The position numbers and the translations under genes were made by a program. A stretch of DNA of 16,808 nt from DATAYA01 sp036272815 (lineage in GTDB: Bacteria > Pseudomonadota > Alphaproteobacteria > Acetobacterales > Acetobacteraceae), in NCBI GenBank assembly GCA_036272815.1, contig DATAYA010000208.1, forward strand, positions 1 through 16,808, written 5' to 3'. Every line of letters starts with the position of its first letter. The first letter of the stretch is position 1. The notes beneath the pieces are model-generated. The model was given only the letters and a program-made list of their open reading frames with translations, was not told the DNA's origin and ran no database searches. Positions 12,750-16,808 of this stretch are shown in pieces.

Positions 12750-13604
12750 ATGCAGCATCAGCATCAGCAGCCGGCCGGGCTGGTCGAGGAGCTGCGGTCG
12801 CGGATCGCCGGGATCGGCCGGGCCGCTCCGCCGCGCGGCGGAGCGGCCGCCGTCATCCCGCTCGGCGTGGCGGCGATCGACGCCACCCTGCCGGGGCGCG
12901 GCCTCGCCTGCGGGGCGCTGCATGAGATCGCCGGGACGGGGCCGGATGTCGAGCACGGTGCGGCGGCGGCGCTGCTGGTGGCCGGGCTGCTCGGGCGCTC
13001 CGGGAAGGCGGGGGGTCGCGGGACGGTGCTGTGGATCGTCGAGCGGGCCGACCTGTTCGCGCCCGCCCTGGCCGGCGTCGGGCTGCATCCGGACCGGGTG
13101 ATCCTGGTCGAGGCCGGCCGGCCGCAGGCCGTGCTGCTGGCGATGGAGGAGGGGCTGCGCCATCCCGGCCTCGCCGGGGTGGTGGGGGAGCTGTCCGGGC
13201 GGTTCTCGCTCACCGTCTCGCGCCGGCTGCAGCTCGCGGCCGAGGCGTCCGGCGTCATGGCGATCGCACTCCGCCGCAGCCGGCGGCACGACGACCCGGC
13301 GCTGGCCGAGCCGACCGCGGCGGCGACCCGCTGGCGGGTGGCGGTGCTGCCCTCGCCGCCGCCGCTTCCGGAGGCGCCGGAGACGCCCGGCCTTGGCCCG
13401 GCGCGCTGGCGGCTCGACCTCGCGCGCTGCCGCGGCGGCCAGGGAACGGCAGGGCCAGCGTCGGGGACTGCATCTTGGATCGTGGAGGCTTGCGATGCGA
13501 AGGGTCGTCTCCGTCTGGCTGCCGACCTGGCCGACCGACCGGCTGCGCCGGCACCGCGGGGACGCGCCGCCGGCGGACCGGCCGCTGCTGACGTCGCGGC
13601 ATGA
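12750..13604 (+). CDS. imuA: translesion-synthesis accessory protein ImuA
   Basis: ImuA is a RecA-like accessory factor of the SOS mutasome that works with ImuB and the polymerase DnaE2. The 284-residue protein has the family's early block IPLGVAAIDATLPGRGLACGALHEIAG (split about residues 36-62), the central VLWIVERADLFAPAL and GLHPDRVILVEAG, then ELSGRFSLTVSRRLQLAAEASGV, and ends in WRLDLARCRGG and IVEACDAKGRLRLAADLADRP. No Walker A lysine loop is obvious, as is usual for ImuA compared with RecA. AGGAGGG (12736-12742) lies 7 nt before the ATG, and the SOS box is immediately upstream. The 3' end overlaps imuB by 110 nt in another frame. The last 20 or so residues (Ala/Pro/Gly-rich) are beyond the conserved part. 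Confidence 0.92.
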   Translation: MQHQHQQPAGLVEELRSRIAGIGRAAPPRGGAAAVIPLGVAAIDATLPGRGLACGALHEIAGTGPDVEHGAAAALLVAGLLGRSGKAGGRGTVLWIVERADLFAPALAGVGLHPDRVILVEAGRPQAVLLAMEEGLRHPGLAGVVGELSGRFSLTVSRRLQLAAEASGVMAIALRRSRRHDDPALAEPTAAATRWRVAVLPSPPPLPEAPETPGLGPARWRLDLARCRGGQGTAGPASGTASWIVEACDAKGRLRLAADLADRPAAPAPRGRAAGGPAAADVAA

Positions 13605-15048
13605 CGGGCGGCGGCGGATCGTGGCGGCGGCGGACCGGGCGGCGCAGCGCCTCGGCCTGCAAGCGGGCATGCCGCTCGCGCAGGCACAGGCGATGATCCC
13701 CGATCTCGCGGTGATCGAGGCCGATGACGCGGGCGACGCCGCAGCCCTGGCCGAGGCCGCCGCATGGTGCCTGCATACCGCGCCGCTGACCGCGCCCGAC
13801 CCGCCGGACGGGCTGTGGCTCGACGCCACCGGCTGCGCGCATCTTGCCGGCGGCGAGGGGCCGATGCTGGCGGCGTTGTGCGGCCGCTTCGGCCGCGCCG
13901 GGATCGACGCGCGGGCGGCGGTCGCGGACACGCCGGGCGCCGCCTGGGCGGTCGCGCGCCACGGCGGCGGCATGGCGGCGGTGCCGCCGGGCGGCATGGT
14001 CGTGGTGCCGCCCGGCCAGGCCGAGGCGGCGCTCGCGCCGCTGCCACTCGCCGCCCTGCGGCTGCCGGAGGAGATCGTGCGCGATCTGCGCCGTCTCGGC
14101 TTCGAGACCGTGGGCGCACTGGCGGCAGCACCCCGCGCACCGCTCCGCCTGCGCTTCGGCGAGGTGGTGCTGCGCCGGCTCGATCAGGCTGCGGGACGTC
14201 TTGCCGAGCCGATCAGCCCGGTCTTCCCGCGCGAGGCGATCAACCGCCGCGTGGCCTTCGCCGAGCCGCTGCTCACCGCCGAGGCCTTCGCCGCCGCGAT
14301 CGAGCGGCTGGCGCGCGACGTGTGCCGCGCGCTCGCCCGGGCCGGCCAGGGCGCGCGGCGGCTCGACCTCTTGTTCGAGCGTGTGGACGGCACGCTCCAG
14401 GCGGTGCGGGTCGGGACCGCGCGCCCGAGCCAGGCGCCGGCGCACCTCGCCCGCCTGCTGGCGGAGCGGCTGGAGCAGGTCGATCCCGGCCCCGGCGTGG
14501 AGGCGATGCGTCTGGTCGTGACACTCGCCGAGCCGCTCGGTGCCGCGCAGCCGCGGGACGGGCTGCTGGCCGATGCGGCAGAGACGCAGGACGCCGCCCC
14601 CCTGGTTGCTCCCCTGGTGGATCGACTGGTCAACCGGCTCGGCGTGCGGCGGGTGCATCGGGCCGAGCCGGTGGAGAGCGACGTGCCGGAACGCTCGGTG
14701 CGGCGGGTCGCGGCCCTGGCACCGCCGTCGGGACGGAGCTGGCCGCCGAGCCTGCCGCGGCCGGCGCGCCTGCTCGACCCGCCGCAGCCGGTGCAGGCGT
14801 TGGCTTTGCTGCCCGACCGGCCGCCGGTGCAGTTCGTCTGGCGCCGGGTGCGCCACCTTGTCCGCCGCGCCGACGGGCCGGAGCGCATCTTCGGCGAATG
14901 GTGGAAGCACGCCGCGGAAGCGGCCAGCGTGCGCGACTATTTCGCCGTCGAGGACGAGTCCGGCGCGCGCTTCTGGCTGTTCCGTCGCGGCGACGGGCTC
15001 GATTCCGCGACCGGCGATTTGCAGTGGTTTTTGCATGGGTTGTTTTGA
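13495..15048 (+). CDS. imuB: ImuB, catalytically inactive Y-family polymerase-like protein
   Basis: ImuB bridges the beta clamp and DnaE2 during error-prone repair. The 517-residue protein begins RRVVSVWLPTWPTDRL, the ImuB version of the Y-family palm start in which the metal-binding Asp and its neighbours are replaced. GLWLDATGCAHLAGGEG (about 106-122) corresponds to the second catalytic region and keeps one Asp but lacks the Asp-Glu pair, so no polymerase activity is expected. The C-terminal half has the usual FAEPL...ERLARDVCRALARAGQGARRLDLLFERVDG block and ends in a domain with FGEWWKHAAEAASVRDYFAVEDE. No unambiguous clamp-binding QLxLF motif was found by eye. GGAGG lies 6 nt before the ATG at 13495, inside imuA. 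The usual downstream partner dnaE2 is absent; a convergent gene follows. Confidence 0.94.
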   Translation: MRRVVSVWLPTWPTDRLRRHRGDAPPADRPLLTSRHDGRRRIVAAADRAAQRLGLQAGMPLAQAQAMIPDLAVIEADDAGDAAALAEAAAWCLHTAPLTAPDPPDGLWLDATGCAHLAGGEGPMLAALCGRFGRAGIDARAAVADTPGAAWAVARHGGGMAAVPPGGMVVVPPGQAEAALAPLPLAALRLPEEIVRDLRRLGFETVGALAAAPRAPLRLRFGEVVLRRLDQAAGRLAEPISPVFPREAINRRVAFAEPLLTAEAFAAAIERLARDVCRALARAGQGARRLDLLFERVDGTLQAVRVGTARPSQAPAHLARLLAERLEQVDPGPGVEAMRLVVTLAEPLGAAQPRDGLLADAAETQDAAPLVAPLVDRLVNRLGVRRVHRAEPVESDVPERSVRRVAALAPPSGRSWPPSLPRPARLLDPPQPVQALALLPDRPPVQFVWRRVRHLVRRADGPERIFGEWWKHAAEAASVRDYFAVEDESGARFWLFRRGDGLDSATGDLQWFLHGLF

Positions 15049-15059
15049 AGCAAGCAAGG

Positions 15060-15077
15060 CCAGGGCGCCGCCCCTGG
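15060..15077 (+). terminator. possible hairpin downstream of imuB
   Basis: CCAGGG (15060-15065) and CCCTGG (15072-15077) form a 6-bp GC-rich stem with a 6-nt loop, 12 bp after the imuB stop. A second stem, GAGGC/GCCTC, occurs at 15099-15111. No T-tract follows either, so function as an intrinsic terminator is uncertain. The position between convergent genes fits. Confidence 0.35.
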
Positions 15078-15120
15078 GCTTCACGAATTCATGCCGGAGA
15101 GGCGGAGCCTCCCCTTGCCG

Positions 15121-15885
15121 CTATCTCGCCACCGCGCAGGAATGGTCCTGCAATTCCTCGCCGCTGCCGCGGTTCCCGGCGGCGAGGTCGGCGCGGCCGG
15201 CGAGCAGATAGAAGCCGGGCGTGCCGTCGGCGAACACCGCGCCCGCGACGACGAGCGTCTCGTCCGCCATGTCGGCCGCCGCCGCTGGCAGGCCGTCCGC
15301 CAGCAGCCGGAACGGGTTCGCGGTCCCGAGCGCGGCACCCCCGAGACGGCGGACCATGTAGTCGTGCCCCGCCAGTTTCACCGGGAGCCTCGCCCATTGC
15401 TCGGTGATCCCTGCATCCCGGCTGCGCAGCGCCTCGATCACCTCGGGACGCAGGCAGTCGATGTGGATGTGGAACTCGTTCTGCGTGCGGCCGTAGGCTG
15501 AGTTGATCGCCAGCCCGATGTCCTGGCGCGGCAGTTTCCGGTGCGCCGCCGCGTCCACCTCCCCGCGGGCGGCCCAGGCGGCGGCGAAATAGTTGGGCGC
15601 GTCGGGGGCAAGGACCGCCGGGCTCTCGATCCCGCCGACCCGGCTGGTCGGGATCAGCAGGAACTGCGTGGCGCCCACGATGTCCTTCAGCAGGACGTGG
15701 CCGCGCGCCTCGCCCTCGCGCAGATCGACGGCGGCGCAGGGTTTCGGGTCGTTGTTCAGCTTCGCGTCGGGCACGCAGCGGTCGTGCGCGATCTCCCAGA
15801 GCACGTTCGGGTTCGCGGCGCGGGCGTGTCCGGCTGCGAGCCCGAGCAGCAGGGCCGCGAGCGGCAGCGTGGTGCGGTGTGGCAA
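15121..15885 (-). CDS. CDP-diacylglycerol diphosphatase, exported
   Basis: This enzyme hydrolyses CDP-diacylglycerol to CMP and phosphatidic acid, probably at the periplasmic face. The mature part starts NPNVLWEIAHDRCVPD and continues with NDPKPCAAVD, VLLKDIVGATQFLLIPTSRVGGIESP, NYFAAAW, INSAYGRTQNEFHIHIDCL. HIHID at 139-143 is the HIT-like active-site motif. The 254-residue length fits the family (about 250). No ATG lies between the hydrophobic leader and the upstream region. The TTG at 15885 is the best start, giving a Sec signal peptide (PHRTTLPLAALLLGLAAGHARA, cleavage after about residue 23) with GAGAGG about 8 nt upstream. Starts further upstream would bury the leader behind an arginine-rich stretch. 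E. coli Cdh is the named relative; the symbol is withheld because naming varies. Monocistronic, convergent with imuB. Confidence 0.87.
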   Translation of the reverse strand: MPHRTTLPLAALLLGLAAGHARAANPNVLWEIAHDRCVPDAKLNNDPKPCAAVDLREGEARGHVLLKDIVGATQFLLIPTSRVGGIESPAVLAPDAPNYFAAAWAARGEVDAAAHRKLPRQDIGLAINSAYGRTQNEFHIHIDCLRPEVIEALRSRDAGITEQWARLPVKLAGHDYMVRRLGGAALGTANPFRLLADGLPAAAADMADETLVVAGAVFADGTPGFYLLAGRADLAAGNRGSGEELQDHSCAVAR

Positions 15886-16362
15886 GGCGGTCGCCTCTCT
15901 TCCGGTGCGGGAGCGGCGACCGTACGGCAACCGACCGCGCGCTGCACGCCGGATAGCGTGACAAGCGAGGCGGACCAACCCCGCAAGGGAGGGGGAGCTT
16001 TCGTGTCGGACAACTGAGTTGGAGACCGGCTCGGACGGGGGGCGCATCCTGGGCCAAGGGCGCTGTTGTACGCTGCACACCGGACCCGCAGCAGCAGGTC
16101 GGCGCCTCGTCGAGACCATCGCGTCTGCTGCGACCTGTTCATCCGACGAGTGACCAGGACGTTGGCGGAAGCTTCAGTCGCGAACGTTCCAAGTCGCAAA
16201 CCCGCACGATATCGTTCGGCATAGTTGATGCGCCGGGCGCGCTGACCGCGGGATGGTTGTCGACTCGCGAGTGGCGTGCGGCTCTATCCGGCGATGCCTT
16301 ACCTTACGCCGTAGCGGCGGCCGACCGGTCGGTGATGGCGCTCAAGGGGCGGAAGAAGTAGC
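15886..16362. other. 477-bp region without a confident gene
   Basis: This gap precedes the CDP-diacylglycerol diphosphatase gene and follows the 3' end of the right-edge gene. One plus-strand frame is open from 15957 to a stop at 16359-16361 (tail VMALKGRKK) but has no usable start codon near its beginning and no recognisable domain. The segment 16168-16332 contains several perfect palindromes of 8-12 bp (see findings). No tRNA-like fold or clear promoter was seen. Confidence 0.5.
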
Positions 16363-16808
16363 TCATTGAGCGGCATCATAGAGGCAGCCGGCGAGCACCG
16401 TCTTGCGGAACTCGTCTGGGGATGGGCGACCGGGGGATTCTTCGGCCACCAGGGCTTCTTGGGCCATGTAGAGATCGTTGGTGGTCTGGAGCGTCGTCGC
16501 AGCGGCTTGCCGGGGCGTTAGGCCCTTTTGGACCCAAAACTGGACCGTCGACATCGTAACGTAGGCCGTGCCGGCGTCCTGTTCGCAATGGGCTGCCTGA
16601 ATTACGAAGGTCGAGCAGGAAATCTCGCTGGCGTGGGCGCAGAAGGCGTGTATCGCCGTCTGGGTCGCGGGCGACGCGGCGAAGCCATAGTTTGGGGCAC
16701 TCTGCGCCTGTGCGTATCCAATCAGGGCGAGCGTCACCGCCGCGACCAACGCCGCAACCGGCGCGGCCCGGACCAGACAGAACGCCAGCCGGCCAAGGTT
16801 TACCAGGA
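16363..16808 (-). CDS. secreted hypothetical protein with several cysteines, partial at right edge
   Basis: Not recognised. The frame is open from the stop at 16363 to the right edge, so the start is probably at or just beyond the edge. The in-window part begins LGRLAFCLVRAAPVAALVAA and continues VTLALIGYAQAQ, which reads as a signal peptide with cleavage after AQA or AQAQ. An internal TTG at 16749 could be a start but lacks a ribosome-binding site and would remove the basic n-region. The mature part is about 110 residues with four cysteines (in AFCAHAS, ISCSTF, AAHCEQD and AGCLYD), suggesting two disulfides in the periplasm. QFWVQKGLTPRQAAATTLQTTNDLYMAQEAL looks helical. No close neighbour on the same strand gives a functional hint. 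Confidence 0.65.
   Translation of the reverse strand, partial: LVNLGRLAFCLVRAAPVAALVAAVTLALIGYAQAQSAPNYGFAASPATQTAIHAFCAHASEISCSTFVIQAAHCEQDAGTAYVTMSTVQFWVQKGLTPRQAAATTLQTTNDLYMAQEALVAEESPGRPSPDEFRKTVLAGCLYDAAQ

Noticed and set aside
12572..12925. Plus-strand 117-codon frame crossing the SOS box into imuA
   Set aside because: It runs through the LexA operator and the imuA ribosome-binding site and overlaps the conserved imuA start. No family similarity.
13255..15084. Minus-strand open frame of 609 codons opposite imuB
   Set aside because: Shadow of imuB; the translation is low-complexity Arg/His/Gly-rich, and imuB is clearly coding.
15957..16361. Plus-strand open frame ending in VMALKGRKK
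   Set aside because: No plausible start codon or ribosome-binding site and no recognised domain; most likely chance openness in high-GC DNA, though an eroded gene remains possible.

Overview
The window looks like a chromosomal segment from a high-GC alphaproteobacterium, most plausibly Rhodospirillales/Acetobacteraceae. Supporting signs are the very GC-rich codon use throughout, an alphaproteobacterial-type SOS box (GTTC-N7-GTTC) in front of imuA-imuB, and three copies of a palindromic repeat with a GGCCGGG/CCCGGCC core of the kind common in that group. No rRNA, tRNA or CRISPR array was seen. The family placement is inference.

Layout. 1-1122: a broken IS1182-type transposase, cut by the left edge and frameshifted by a 28-bp duplication. 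1175-1645 (-): a RidA-family protein. 1719-1882: three palindromic repeats in the divergent gap. 1932-5647 (+): der (ribosome-assembly GTPase), an M81/MlrC-type metallopeptidase and an SDR oxidoreductase, closely spaced. 5664-9371 (-): a compact four-gene unit read as GST, Asp/Glu-racemase/arylmalonate-decarboxylase-like enzyme, M20 N-carbamoyl/allantoate-type amidohydrolase, N-formylglutamate-amidohydrolase-like enzyme. 9499-10745 (-): ogt-type DNA methyltransferase overlapping a 2OG-Fe(II) oxygenase of the DNA-damage-associated type. 10948-12390 (-): a small Rossmann/methyltransferase-like protein followed by dapA, ending in a clear intrinsic terminator. 12709-15048 (+): SOS box, imuA and imuB (mutagenic translesion synthesis), with no dnaE2 following. 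15121-15885 (-): secreted CDP-diacylglycerol diphosphatase. 16363-16808 (-): a cysteine-containing secreted protein of unknown function, running off the right edge.

How the genes fit together. Two themes stand out. The first is catabolism of amide-type nitrogen compounds: RidA, the M81 hydrolase, the M20 amidohydrolase, the formyl-amidohydrolase and the racemase-like enzyme would suit turnover of modified amino acids or small peptides. The substrate cannot be read from the sequence, and no transporter or hydantoinase lies in the window. The second is genome defence against damage: the Ogt/oxygenase pair for alkylation damage and the SOS-controlled imuAB pair. Unusual details are the in-frame minisatellites inside two adjacent genes of the amidohydrolase unit, the single-cysteine active site of the racemase-like protein, and imuAB without dnaE2.
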